From: Geosiphon pyriformis
Taxonomy: Eukaryota > Glomeromycota > Glomeromycetes > Archaeosporales > Geosiphonaceae
Direction of reading: 5' to 3'
DNA: 64,000 nucleotides
Assembly (NCBI GenBank): GCA_016748015.1
Contig: JAAOMT010000577.1
Location: forward strand, 285,854 to 349,853
Position numbers and translations under genes: made by a program. The notes under the pieces are model-generated. The model was not told the origin of the DNA, ran no database searches, and saw only the letters and a program-made list of their open reading frames with translations. Positions 10,886-25,930 of the stretch are shown here, piece after piece (position 1 is the stretch's first letter; every line of letters starts with the position of its first letter).

Positions 10886-13800
10886 TTTTAATTTTTTTGC
10901 TAAAAATAATTTTAATTAAGATATTTACATCAAATTTGTTTAGTAAATACTTATAATAATTATGTTAACCAAAATTATATATTTTATTTTTACAATTATA
11001 AACATAATTTTAATAGATAATTAATAATGATCATAAATATTATAATTTTTTATTTGTTAAAATTAAAAACAAAATTAACAATATTATTAAGCATTTTTTA
11101 TAATAATAATTGGGTTTATAAAAATTTTCATAATAGTAATTTCTTAATTAAAATTAATAAAAATAAAAATTTATTTTTTGTTATATTAATAAATTTTTAT
11201 TGAATAAAAAAATATTTACAATACAATATTTTTTAAATATTAATTTTATTAATATATAATGACTAAATACAATAAAATAATAAGTTAATTACAAAAAATT
11301 TTAATTTTAATATTTTTATAATTATATAAAAAGAGTTTAAATATAAAAAAATAAAATATTTTAAATAAAAACAAGTACTTATTAAAAACTTGAATAAATT
11401 ACCAAATAAAAAAGTTAATAAAAAAGCATTTGTTTTTATATAATAATTTAATTTTGATTAATATTATTATTATAATTTAGTATTAATTAACTTAAACATA
11501 TTGTACAATTTTTGTTTTAAAATATTTATTTTAAGTTTAATTAAAAATAATTGATTTTAAACTTTATTATTAATATAATTAACAAAACAAAAATTACATA
11601 AATTAAACAATAAAATTACTTGATATTATCAAATATTTTATTATTTATTTAGAAAATATTAAAAATTATTCACAAACTGTTTATTAAAACTTTCTTATAA
11701 GTTTTAAAAAATATATTAATACTTTTTTTTTATTATATTTTACATGTAGTTCAATTATTATCTAATACAATGAGTTAAATTAAGTGACTTAAATTAGATG
11801 TAGTTCACGTGTTTTCTATATATGACCAGATATAAGCCAAATTTTAAAAAATTTAGATTATTTGCTTTGAAAAAAACTACTATTTTTATAAACTATTTAA
11901 TTTTTTTAAAAAAATTTTCAACATAGAATTAATATTAATATATTAAACACTTTTTTTTATTTTTATTGCAATTACACAATTTAAAACTATTATTGTAGTT
12001 AAATTCGAATATTTAGTTATTTACTAAAAACTACTTACTAATATTAATTAAAACATTTAAAATAAAATTGAAAAAATGTTAAAAAATTACAAACTATAAT
12101 TATTTTTATTCTAAATTATAGTGGCAAAGACAGAAAAGACCAGCTTGTTAGCTGGCCTATTATTAAATATACAAATAATATCACAATTTTTTCCAAAACT
12201 AAACAAAATAAAACTAAAATATGACATTGAAACAACAAAAATCACTTAGTCATTTCTTTACTTTTGCTCAAAATTATCAATTTTATTTTTGTTTCAAATT
12301 AAGAAAATTTTGGCCAAACCAAACACAAAACCTTGAAGTTTTGGTTTAATTAATTATCTTAATATAATTATTGAAAATTTTATTATAAGCTTAAGAAATT
12401 TGATTAAACTAGTTTTAACTGCATTAGTATTAGTTATCTTGAAAGTTATTAATTTATAGTGTAATAAAAATATTGAAAAAAATATTTTTGTTGATTTTAT
12501 TATTAAATAAAAGAGACTTTTATTAGTAAATTGTATTTATTTTAAGTATAAACTTCTTAACTATTATAAAATGCACTTATTAAGTATTATTTTTTGCAAA
12601 ATTTTTAAAAAATTTATTGTTATATAGTTTAAAATTATACATGACTTAATTATAATATTTAGTTGCATATGTAAATTGCTACAAATTGAGTATTGATAAA
12701 ATAAAAGACAAAAATAATTAATATAAATAATAAGATAATAAGAATAATCTTATGGTAATTTTTGGTTCAAATAAATAACAGATAAACGAGAAACTATAAA
12801 AGCAAGTTTTTTACTTATCAAGTTAATTTTAACAATATACAAATTAAAAAAAAAGTAATTGCAAAAACTAGATTCTATATTTTCTGGATATGAAAAAGTA
12901 GTTTTCTTCTGGAAAAAAGATTTTAATTAAATTCTCCGCTAAAGTGCAAGAAATATTTAAGGCCCTTATAAAATGCCTATCTCAATTTATTTGCATAAAG
13001 AATTTGTTTTATAAAAAAATCTCTTTGTCGAAATTAATGAAGTTTCTTAATTTTAGGATCCTGTTTATTGTTCTTTTAAAAATAAGCAATACAATACATT
13101 ACTTTCGATCAAGAGCATGTTATCACTTGGAAAAAAAATAATTATTTGAATGTGAAAATTGCTAATTATTTGTTGAAAATGATCTTGCAGCATAAAAATG
13201 GTTTAGAATATTTTACTTTAAGTTTTATTGAAAAATCAAATTTTTTACTAAACTTCTTAGATTTGCTAACAATAGTATTATAGTTAATTTTTCTATTTAG
13301 CTATTATAGGTTAATTATAGAGAAAAATATTTTATTTTAAAAAGAAATTGTTGACTTGATTATTGACTGAATTTTTAATCTTTTTTAGAAAAATATAATT
13401 GACATAGTATAAAATCTCCAAATCTCTTTCTTATTATTCCAAATTTTATTTATTATATATAATTAGGTTTAAAATTAATAAAAACTATTTGTAATTTTAA
13501 ATCGTTGTTGATTGAATTTGATTTCTTTTATTAAATAATTTACAATATTTAATTCAAACCACATTTTTTTATTTTATCATTATACTTATTTTATTGTTTT
13601 TAATACTTCATATATGTTTTTACTTATTAGTTCCAAATTTAATTAAATCAAAGATTCATTTTTGATTAACTAATAAATCAAAATCAATATTATTTGAAAA
13701 TTTAGTCTTTGATATACAATTTTAAAAGTATTTATAGAAAATATGAAGAATTATTTAAATAACGTTTTTTATTTGTTCATAAATTAATCAAGGTATTTAT

Positions 13801-13999
13801 TGATTTTATACAAAAAACACTATTTGATTGTGGTTCTATTTGCAGCAATTACATATTTTCGATCAAATTTTCATAATAAATGTATTCAAAAGTATGATAA
13901 TAGTTTATTATTTAAATAAGAGCTTCTTTTAATTTTATTAAGCAAATAAATGAATAACTAAATGACGCGATTAACTCAAAAAATGGATAGTTTAGATAT
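10886..13999. other. A+T desert
   Basis: No supported gene. A weak third version of the 12-bp array is at 13347-13382. An open frame of 65 codons at 12944-13141 (MQEIFKALIKCLSQFIC...) has more varied codons than its surroundings and could be a decayed coding fragment, but I do not recognise it. A short hairpin CCAGC/GCTGG is near 12142-12159. The text near 12300-12350 (ACCAAACACAAAACC...) resembles the ends of the hAT element further right. Confidence 0.5.
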
Positions 14000-14966
14000 T
14001 TATAGATAAGCTAATTAAAGAATTTAGGATGCTTTAAAAAACGGGGGTATTCGTAAACGCAATAAAGATCTGTTTCCATTGACGATCAAAAAATAAAGGG
14101 GGAAACATCTATTGGACTCGAGTAATTTGCTTTAATGTTTGGAGGCGCTTTCGTCTATGAAATATGAACACCATGTTCTTTATGCTGTGGCCATTTACAT
14201 TATTTAGTCTAATTTATTAATTTTTGCATAAGAGATATGGGTCCCACGGTTTTAAGGGGGATGTGAATTTGATTTCCCATTCTGATTGTATTTACCCATT
14301 ATAGGATAGCAGAGTCAAAAAAAAAATGAGTCATGAGGATCTGCTTAATATTACATTAGTCATGAGGATCCGCGTAATAATATAAAAAATTTCCAGAAAG
14401 TACCAAGGTTTCAAAAAGTGACGCTTTGTTTTTAATCACTACATATTAGTTAAACCCACCCTTGTATTATTTGATACTTGTTTTCGCGTTTTCGCATGAA
14501 AAACAAACGCATAATTTTTGATCTCAAAATCAACAACTTAGTGGCAGTAACATATATAAAGAGGTATTCTCTGCCTTTAAGCAAAATTTTATCCTATATG
14601 GGATTACTCTTATCTTTATCGGCGACGAATTACCGGCGTCCACAAACTTACGAACCCAACAGCTATAACCAGTACGACTAACGACTCACCAATCACGACT
14701 CACGAATCCAAAGAACACTAAAAAAATCTAAGAGAGGTTCATTCTCGTCCCCAGTCGTACTGATAACCGCAGCAGGTCTCGAAGGTTAAAAGCCTCTAGT
14801 TGATAGAACAATCCAGGTAAGGGTGTTGACGTATCTCTTCTAGCTCTAAGTGTTGGGTGAGGGAGGGGGGCATCCTTTACCGGAAAGAACCCCAACCTTA
14901 ACCGAAGAAACTCAACCAAGCACGGGGTTTCCAACTCCTTTATATCGCCAAATGTGGTGTTCTCTA
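14000..14966. other. Non-coding stretch with higher G+C than its surroundings
   Basis: A 29-bp unit, AGTCATGAGGATCTGCTTAA, is repeated at about 14329 and 14358. Short ACGACTCAC-type repeats occur at 14670-14710. The longer open frames here show no recognisable domain and I do not annotate them. Confidence 0.5.
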
Positions 14967-15238
14967 ACCACTGTGCCTGCACCCATTCTGCTGAATGTCT
15001 GTTTTCACTTACGGTCTATGACATGAATTGTTATACCTCTGTGCATGTACCCGTTCTTCCGAATGTCTGCTTCCACTGACGGTCAATGACATGAATTGTT
15101 ATACCTCTGTGCATGTACCCATTCTGCCGAATGTCTGCTTCCACTTATGGTCAATGACATGAATTGTTATTTAACCTCTGTGCTTGCCGCATTCCAGCTA
15201 AATGTCTGTTTCCACTTATGGTTATTGATGTGCATCAT
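14967..15238. repeat. Minisatellite of four 68-bp units
   Basis: Copies begin at 14967, 15035, 15103 and 15174, each reading ACCTCTGTGCATGTACCCAT or a near variant and ending near ATGACATGAATTGTTAT. The fourth spacing is 71 because of a three-base insertion, and the fourth copy is the most divergent. Confidence 0.96.
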
Positions 15239-15362
15239 GGGTTAAACTATTCCTATCTACTATCTAGTGAAACCACAGCCAACAGAACGGGCTTGGCAAA
15301 ATCAGCGGGAAAAGAAGAGCCAATTGAGCTTGACTCTAATTTGACACCAACAATTGACGGAT

Positions 15363-15693
15363 AACCACTGCTTACCAATAATTCGCGAATTCAACATTCG
15401 AATAACCATCACCCACCAATAATTCGCGATTCAAACTTCGAATATAACCATCACCCACCAATAATTCGCGATTCAAAATTCGAATATAACCACTACTCAC
15501 CTAAAATGCACGAATTCAACATTCAAATAACCATCACCCACCAATAATTCGCAACTCGACATTCGAATAACCACCGGCCACCAAAAATGCACGAATTCAA
15601 CATTCAAATATAACCATCACCCACCAGTAATTCGCAATTCAACATTTGAATAACTACGCTCACCAGCAATTCGCAATTCAACATTCGAATAAC
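15363..15693. repeat. Minisatellite of eight units, about 41-44 bp
   Basis: Eight tandem copies have the form AACCATCACCCACCAATAAT followed by TCGC, ATTCAACA and TTCGAAT. Two subtypes exist: the major one has AATTCGC and a minor one has AAATGCACG (copies 4 and 6). The alternation suggests an earlier duplication of a two-unit block. Confidence 0.95.
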
Positions 15694-15800
15694 CAATGAA
15701 TATGGAATAGGAATGCATGAACAATCGATCATCAAATAACTGAATTAAATTTTAGGGTTAGGTGGTGAGGAATTGATAATTTTTAGTCTGTTATTTATGC

Positions 15801-15910
15801 CTTGCAAGAATGAAGAGTGGGAAGAGGGCAGTTTAAGATTTCTTACAAGAATAAAGAGTGGGAGGGGGGTAGTTTAAGATTTCTTACAAGAGTGAAGAGC
15901 GGGAGGGGTA
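15801..15910. repeat. Minisatellite of three 41-bp units
   Basis: Copies start at 15801, 15842 and 15883 with CTTGCAAGAATGAAGAGTGG-type sequence followed by GGGAGGGG and AGTTTAAGATTT. Purines dominate one strand. An open frame across it is a product of the repeat. Confidence 0.94.
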
Positions 15911-16818
15911 GCCACATTTGTCAATTATCTTTTCTATATCCATCTAGTCTATATAGGAATAAAACTTTATCAGTATATAAAAAAGTTATCAGGGAAGGGT
16001 TTTTACAATAACAAAATTGTTCGCCCGTTGCCAATTCTGATAAACTTTTGTTATTTACTGTTTATTGTTTAAGCCTATTGAAATCTAATTCAGAAATTTG
16101 AAATGATCGATATAAAATATTTAAGAAACCTAATGTATAATAAACTATTGTAATTAATATAAGTATTTTTAAATGATAATAGTTCGGTTATAAGATTAAG
16201 AATTGGTAATATTAGCTTAAGTCCAAGCAATAATAACTTTATTTTCAAACCACTGATCAAATATCCTTGAGACCTTTTTTACACAAGTACGGATTTAAAT
16301 ATTAAAATAGGTAATATTGAACATGCTTAATATACTTTTTCACCGTGTAAAACGAAAACCCTCTGCCCTTGCTATCGAAATATATTAATTTGATCAGCAT
16401 GAATAAAAAATTTTATGGTCACTATTAATTCGGAAATATTTTTATGTCCTTAAGTTTTAAATGAGAAAAATGTGAGTGTTTATTTTTAATTAAAACCAGA
16501 ATTTTAAATTGAAAACCAAATTCTATTGGGATTTGATAATTTTATTTTAATTTGCCTCAATTAAATCCACGCTGAAATAATTTTTCAATGAAGGCAAGGC
16601 CAAAATAAAATTTTAATTACTTCAAGTTTTTTAAACCTTTTTATTTAAAAATAGTGAAGCCTTTGATTTAGTTAAATAATTAGAATATTCATAAAAAAAT
16701 TTATTAAAAAAAAGGCAATAGACAATATATCTAAATAAATATTTTCTAGAAAAATTTAATTATCGGGATTAAATTTAATTTTAGTGTCATTATTTTTGAT
16801 AGTAATAAAAATGGTCAT
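15911..16818. other. Intergenic, nothing recognised
   Basis: Ordinary A+T-rich sequence on the downstream side of the lipase pseudogene. No coding or repeat signal was found. Confidence 0.5.
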
Positions 16819-17860
16819 TTAAGAATGATTGATTGTTATCATAGGAGGACATTGTGACATCATTTGTCCTAAATAAGGACCAAGATGTAATGCAAAAGCT
16901 TCTTCATTTGATGCAGCCTCGGTTCTACCATTGCATTCATAAATATATAAAAAATGATTAATAATTGTAAAAGAATTGTTCAGATTAAAAACAAAATTTT
17001 GATTCTATAACAACTTACTTGGCTTTCCAACTTTATTCTGCTCGTGGTTTTGGGGCCTGGGCATCCCCATTATTATTATCGGAAGTAGCACAGCCACAAT
17101 CTTTTGGCAATATCCAAAGCTCCTTTCCATGGTGTAAATATTATACTTTCTGATAACTCCTTAGATACTTTGGTATAAAATCATTATAATATGTCACTCT
17201 ATATATTTTAGATTATTAAAGGAATTTAGCTTATGAGCGAATTGGTAGTTTCCAAATCGAGGTTCACCATATGTGTAAACTTTAATCTGAGATAATTCAG
17301 GTGCTTTACTGTCAAGAGTTCGAAAGCTCCAAGTACAGCAAACACTAAAAATTAATGTCAATTAGATGAGTCTTGTCAAGAAATTTGATTAAAATATAAA
17401 TATTTATGTACCACCACCAAGCCCATGTCCAACAAAACTCAAATTATGTGCTGGCGGAATTCCTTTTCGTCTATGACCAATATGACGCCTTAACTCTGTC
17501 CATCCAAGTTGAAATATAAGGGAAAAATTTTCATCGATCATCAGATCATTTATACTTTTGTATCGCGTTCGGAGTTGTTTTTCCGAAGTAATCTCAAAAA
17601 TCTAACTCATTGGCACGAATCTGGATCAAGAAAATTTGGTTTTTATGTATGCTTGTTATTTTCACTAAGATAGACAATTGAGATTTGAATTTTAAAAAAA
17701 AAGAAATTTTGGGGAATTAATCATAAAGTAATATAAAGTATATAATGTAAGATGCTAATACTATAAATTCAACAGTCAATTTTATAACGTCTTGATCGTT
17801 GACCGGATTTAAACAAGATGCTTCACTAGCGAAAAGAGTGAATTTTTTCAATTTTTCCAT
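16819..17860 (-). pseudogene. Class 3 (Lipase_3) triacylglycerol lipase relic
   Basis: Class 3 lipases hydrolyse acyl esters with a Ser-Asp-His triad; fungal members are usually secreted. From ATG 17860 the text reads MEKLKKFTLFASEASC and NDQDVIKLTVEF. Next come a GWTELRRHIGHRRKGIPPAH stretch and LSFVGHGLGG, where the family has GHSLGG, so the nucleophile serine is replaced by glycine. After a GTACAT...TTTTAG intron and a frameshift come KVYTYGEPRFGNYQFAHKL, then RVTYYNDFIPKY (the Asp position), then ECNGRTEAASNEEAF and LGPYLGQMMSQCPP at the end. At least two frameshifts and several stops are present. Family assignment is secure from motif order; inactivity is clear. Confidence 0.82.
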
Positions 17861-21361
<3,501 letters not shown>

Positions 21362-21505
21362 ATTCACTATAAAATCCAAGAATTACAGCACAATTAAAAG
21401 CATTTTAAAGAAAGCTCAAGAAGAAAAAATTGCTTTATTTGTTTTTAAAATCAATGATACCCAAACTCTTTAGAAATATCTGAATAAAGAAAAAATTACT
21501 TATAA
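21362..21505 (+). pseudogene. Unknown coding fragment, left copy
   Basis: Reads KNYSTIKSILKKAQEEKI, FVFKINDTQTL, a TAG stop, then KYLNKEKITYKIY. The same text occurs inverted at 32885-33116 and is better preserved there. The left copy differs mainly by added A/T. I do not recognise the family. It marks the left edge of the less A+T-rich island. Confidence 0.6.
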
Positions 21506-21624
21506 AATTTATCTTTGCCATTGCTTTGCTTATAATATATTAATTCTTTCTAAACAGTTTTTCTGTACTATTATAATTTTAATTACTAAAGTAACTAAGA
21601 TAAAAATTAGTAATTCACTAATTA

Positions 21625-22527
21625 TTATTCAAAAACTCAACTGTTTCTCTCTTGTATTTGCAGAAATATTAGTTTTTTCTTTAAATGATTATTTTTTATC
21701 TCTAAAACAACAATAGTAAAGTCTTCATTTTTTAGATCAACAATATTAGTCTCTAGATGGTAAATATTGGGAGCTTGGAAGTAATTGTTACAAGCAAATT
21801 TTGGTAATATATAAGAGCTGTTGGGAATAATTTCACTAATTTTCTTAATTGAAAGGGAATGGTTATTAATATATTAATCAAAATTGGGATAATGTTCTTT
21901 AATATAATCTCATCTAGTAGATTGAACTAATTCTTGTTCTAAAACAACCTTAGTTTCAATAAAATCAAACTTGGCTTGTGGAAATTGTCCCCAAGTTTTG
22001 TCAAATTTTTTCTTTTTGCCTATTGGATACCTTTCGCATGGTTTTTTTTTAAAGGCTGTTACAATAATTAATTCTTTAAACAAATCATCCTTTAAAGCTT
22101 GCAATAATTCTTTATTTAGTGATAAAGGGGGCGATCGGTCATAAAAAGAATGCTGCTCACTATAATGTTGAGTTTCCTTTTCATTTCTTATTCTTTTTAA
22201 TTCTCCCGAAGCTAATCTTTGAATATTTGTCTTCTCATTTGGGTCATCTTTATCAATGTAAGATCATTCTCATGAATTTAATACATCAGCATTGATGGTT
22301 GAGCCATGACCTTTAGGATTGTGAGTAGCAATTTCCGCTTTACTTCAAAATCTTTTAAAATAATCCTTAAAAGAAAGATTTTTCTTTCCCGCTTCTCACA
22401 ACAAAAAAGGTTTACTGCTTTGTAAACATTCATCTTAATCACAAATAATTTTTAATTCTCTCCCTTTGAGTTTGACTTGTTCTTTGATAAGAGTGTAAAG
22501 GGAATCAATTTTGTTTTGATTATTCAT
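21625..22527 (-). pseudogene. HAD-like protein gene using UGA as a sense codon
   Basis: A frame of 301 codons from ATG 22527 to TAA 21625 is open apart from six TGA and two TAA codons. TGA falls at 22396, 22345, 22270, 22264, 21910 and 21637, in contexts such as PFLL-x-EAGKKN, KDYFKRF-x-SKAE and NS-x-E-x-SYIDKDD that look natural with Trp. TGG occurs once. The N-terminal ICD-(stop)-DECL has the DxD spacing of HAD hydrolase motif I, with TAA in the variable position. The late stretch NFD-(stop)-YINNHS, then SYILPKFACNNYF and NIYHLETNIVDLKNEDFT, could be the HAD end with its acids changed to Asn. The two TAA codons can be CAA after C-to-T change. The gene lies 51 nt after the transposase-like gene on the same strand, an operon-like spacing. 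HAD assignment is tentative; the UGA reading is well supported. Confidence 0.72.
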
Positions 22528-22578
22528 ATTTCTACAGCTTTGGTATTATAAATATGTTTTATTTATTGACAGTGTAGA

Positions 22579-24328
22579 TTAAATTGGTTCTGGACAAGTG
22601 ATATCTTTGAATTCATCCCGGACAAATGGACGAATATTGTGATAAAGGTATTCTTGCCTTCTGTAATCCAAAGGAGGAGGGGTTAATACTAGGATTGAAA
22701 AGGACTTAATTTCTTTGGTAATTTCAGAAACACTTGCTTTTCTAGTTTTTAACAGATTAAATTCAGTATACGAACCATTAGCAACCAGCTGAACTTTGAC
22801 AATACCAGGTTTGGCTGCTTCAAATACAATATGCTGATATTTTTGTAAACCACTCAATTTTTTAAAGAAAATACCTAACACAGAATTAAGATCTAAATAT
22901 TGAAAACCTTTGCCGTTTTCATAGCACTGAGCTTTGTTTAATCCTGCAGTACTTGACATTTTCACAACCTTAACAATATGATCCACACAATCTACCGTCG
23001 TTTTTCGATAAAGCCTTTTAATCAATCCAAAACTGCCATCACATTTAAATTTAGTATGTCCTGGTACCATGAAATTTAATTCGATACTTTCATAATAGCC
23101 GCAGAATACTAAATATAGGTAAAATCAAATAGTGGCATTATTTTTATTCTGTCCTCCCGCGTTACCGCAAGTAATCTTTAGATGTTTTTCGCCTTTATTC
23201 AATCGTTTAATCCCATCGAATACCATGCTTAGCGTACCATTAGGACCTTTGCCGATAATTTCATCTTCATCGAGAACGTAATTAATTTGTTCACGTACTG
23301 CTTCATCTTGGATACCAAATAAATGTACTTTACGCGGACTAAGATAATAAATCTTACTTACCTGTTGATCGGAATGGGGAACGTGAACGTTTTGTGCTCA
23401 ATCGTAACTGTAATGCGCAGTCGCGTCAATGCTACAATAGGCTTTATATCTTGTTATAAAATGCTCGTTTTACTAATTTTCTCTGTTGTTCTGCTAATTT
23501 CGTATTTTTGTTGTAATAGTTTCTCTCTAACTTAGCTTTAACTAAATGTTCTTTGTATTTTTTCAGTAAATCTCTTGCTTCTTCTTCCTTGCGAGCATTA
23601 TACTGCAAGTCATTCCGAAAATGTTGGCAAGTATCGCATAAATCTGTTCTCGGACTCATAATTTGAATATAAGGCGTTAATTGGTGTCATAACTTACGAA
23701 ACGCATCATATTTTAACAATTTCAACGTGCTATCGTTTTCGAGGCCTGCGATAAAATCATGATAAACCGATTTATAACTCGTTTCGGCTGGCAATAATGT
23801 AAGCGATTGAGTAATGCGATTAACATTTCTACCAGGACTTGGTAACCCATGAATTTCAGCATAGTTTTCAAGAAAATTCTTCACAGATGTAGCAACAGTT
23901 ATATCAATGGTTATCTTGGTTTTCCATCGTGGCACCTTTTTTACATTACCATGAACACGTGGTATTATACCATTCGTCGCTAGGTGGTTTCTGACGTTTT
24001 CGAAATGAGTGCGACTAATTCCTAACATATTGAGATACGTTTTCTGGCAGAGAGGCGTATTGCGATCTCAATAGTAAAAAGTTCTCTTATTAGTACGCGT
24101 TTTCTTTTTAAGACGTCGGCTGGCCGTTATTCCTCCACCATTCATTGCTTTCAGCTGGGCCATTAAAAATATATCTTGCTCGGATCTAGAGAGGGCTTGA
24201 AACGCTTCACGTAATTCAGCAAAATTCTCTCTCGGAATCATTTTTGAGCAACCACAACTGCATCCTATTTCCAAGAAACGCATGGCTTTTTCATATTCAG
24301 TCGAACCGTTATAATTATAGTTTTCCAT
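22579..24328 (-). pseudogene. Transposase-like protein (DUF7869-type) with UGA at Trp positions
   Basis: The order of motifs is that of a eukaryotic transposon-derived family I recall as DUF7869. It begins MENYNYNGSTEYEKAMRFLE with an early CSCGCSK. Then come CQKTYLNMLGIS, NGIIPRVHGNVKK, FLENYAEIHGLPSPGRN, SPRTDLCDTCQHFRN, KYKEHLVKAKLERNYYN, SPRKVHLFGIQDEAV, CGNAGGQNKNNATI, FMVPGHTKFKCDGSFGLIKR, and an end at DITCPEPI. Four TGA codons interrupt it, at 24068, 23687, 23398 and 23125, in the contexts FYY-x-DRN, FRKL-x-HQL, SYD-x-AQN and NATI-x-FYL. Homologues as I remember them have Trp at these places. No TAA or TAG interrupts the frame outside one frameshift near 23,440. The only TGG is in PRWKTK. 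The frameshift makes the copy inactive unless it is a sequence error. Confidence 0.75.
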
Positions 24329-24678
24329 ATACAGGTATTCCTATATATAATTTTATGTATAATCCAGGCGTATATTCAAATAGAACATTAATTTAATTTC
24401 GTTGATTGAAATTTAAACTGATTGACCATAATTTCTCCTGTATAATTAATTCATCAAACATTACTATTTATATTGATACATTCCAAATTCACATTCTTTG
24501 CAAATGATAATACTGATCAAATCATTCTTATTCTACTCACTTCATCAACAATAATACACTCAACTGAACAAGATACATGAAGTCTGAGAAGAGCTCAAAT
24601 ATATGGGTAGCATTTTTTATTTAATATAAGTCACTGACATATCACACAGTATTGAAGCCATTATCTAGCATGTACAAG
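24329..24678. other. Intergenic, nothing recognised
   Basis: No coding, repeat or RNA signal seen between the transposase-like gene and the kinase relic. Confidence 0.5.
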
Positions 24679-24956
24679 TCATAAGCTGGCAGGGTGCCAA
24701 TCAATATCAGGATTCAGGAGGGGTGGGTAAACAACCTCTCCAACCTTACCAGACCCGTCAAAGTCTATTATCTTTACTGAATGAGGTTTGAAAGTCTCAT
24801 ATCACCATGCACAAAACCCTGGTTATGCATTTTCTTTACTGACTCTATTGCTTTCTTCTGTATGAACAGCTTTTTGTCTTGAGCAAGAGAAGATAGTGAG
24901 CTATATTCCCTCAGCTGTTCCATAATCACAACACACCAAATGTTTCCACATCCCAT
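24679..24956 (-). pseudogene. C-terminal fragment of an atypical protein kinase
   Basis: Protein kinases transfer phosphate from ATP; the catalytic loop and Mg-binding Asp motif lie in the C-lobe. The text reads IESVKKMHNQGFVHGDMRLSNL, with HGDxRxxN as the catalytic loop. A one-base frameshift follows, then SVKIIDFDGSGKVGEV (DFD in the DFG position) and YPPLLNPDIDWHPASL to a stop. This form is typical of kinases attached to Crinkler-type proteins, which are numerous in Rhizophagus (family knowledge). The N-lobe is missing: the fragment begins where the RING relic on the other strand begins, so a rearrangement joined the two. Confidence 0.72.
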
Positions 24957-25650
24957 AAAAAGCAGTCACCGTCTATCGTGTGGTCATATTTTTCATTGTA
25001 TCTGTGTTGAGAAAAAACTATTACTTTCGCGAAAAGAATCATGTCCTTATCCTAACTGTACGTCATCAATAATTGGTAGAATGGAAAAACATCTCACGAT
25101 AGTATCTCAAGGAAATCCGGACGAGGATATGGTGGATGTGAATGACTCGTGAAGGGAGAATACTCCCATATCTGAAGCCGAACATATCGCTCAAACAGTA
25201 AAAGTGCAAACTTAGGGCCTAACAAAAGATCTCTCAGTAAGGAAGCGAATTAAAAAAGAAGACTTGCCCTCACTAAAGAGACTTATATCTAAATTGACCG
25301 CTGAAACTTCTGAGACTTCTAAAATAGCTGAAGCATACAGTAAAAACACAACGGATCTTTTACACCTCAATAATATCATTACTCATGCAGAATCCCGAAA
25401 CGAAAGCACAAACTGAGAAGTTATTCATTGCTATTATTGTTTTGGCGATATTCTGTCACAGCGATTAAACTATTATAAAAGTTTAGAATGCGGTGACTTA
25501 TCGGTTAATGAAGTTCGAAAACAATTGGGGACAAAATCTCAAACGACACTACGTAAAAGAACTCAAAGGGTATTTGCTCTTCTTAATAGCATTTTCATAG
25601 ATAGGGAGATATTTGTAATCATGTGTTTACTGCGCCTGTGAACTAATGTA
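24950..25650 (+). pseudogene. RING-finger protein relic
   Basis: The start shows LSCGHIFHCICVEKKLL and SCPYPNC, the second half of a RING-type zinc site (CGHxFHxxC...CPxPxC). After a TGA the frame continues with ISEAEHIAQTVKVQT, RKRIKKEDLPSLKRLISKL, HLNNIITHAESRNES, HCYYCFGDILSQRLNYYKSL and NEVRKQLGTKSQTTLRKRTQ. I recall this tail following RING domains in an expanded Rhizophagus protein family; its function is unknown to me. Three stops and a missing 5' part mark it as a pseudogene. It starts head-on against the kinase relic. Confidence 0.65.
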
Positions 25651-25711
25651 CTTCACCGTTAATTGGCCCACTTCTGAATTAGAATGTGATTTAGCTTAAC
25701 AAATTTTCCTC

Positions 25712-25738
25712 CTCAGGAGTTTTACCTGATTTGGGAGA
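25712..25738. repeat. Inverted repeat, left arm (27 bp)
   Basis: The segment beginning CTCAGGAGTTTTACCTGATT is the reverse complement, with two differences, of 27592-27618. The arms enclose 1.85 kb holding a decayed coding region and the LINE insertion, so they may be the ends of a DNA transposon. No target duplication was identified. Confidence 0.75.
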
Positions 25739-25930
25739 CCAGTTCTAGAAAATTCAAGCAAATATCACAATGACGCTTTTATTGATCCAAACACTGCAGT
25801 AAGAATCAAGCTAAGAGTTGAAATACACTTTTACGAGTATATACTTTCAGAATCCACGGGGATCCATGCAACTTTGCAAAGCCGCTAGTTTAATTTTACT
25901 ATTGCTGTACACTTTGTTACACACGTTTCA

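Noticed and set aside
14728-14982. 84-codon open frame on the minus strand next to the minisatellites
   Set aside because: No recognisable domain, overlaps the first repeat unit, and G+C-rich spacer DNA gives such frames by chance.
14967-15693. CRISPR array
   Set aside because: The repeats are contiguous tandem units without unique spacers, in a eukaryotic context with no cas genes.
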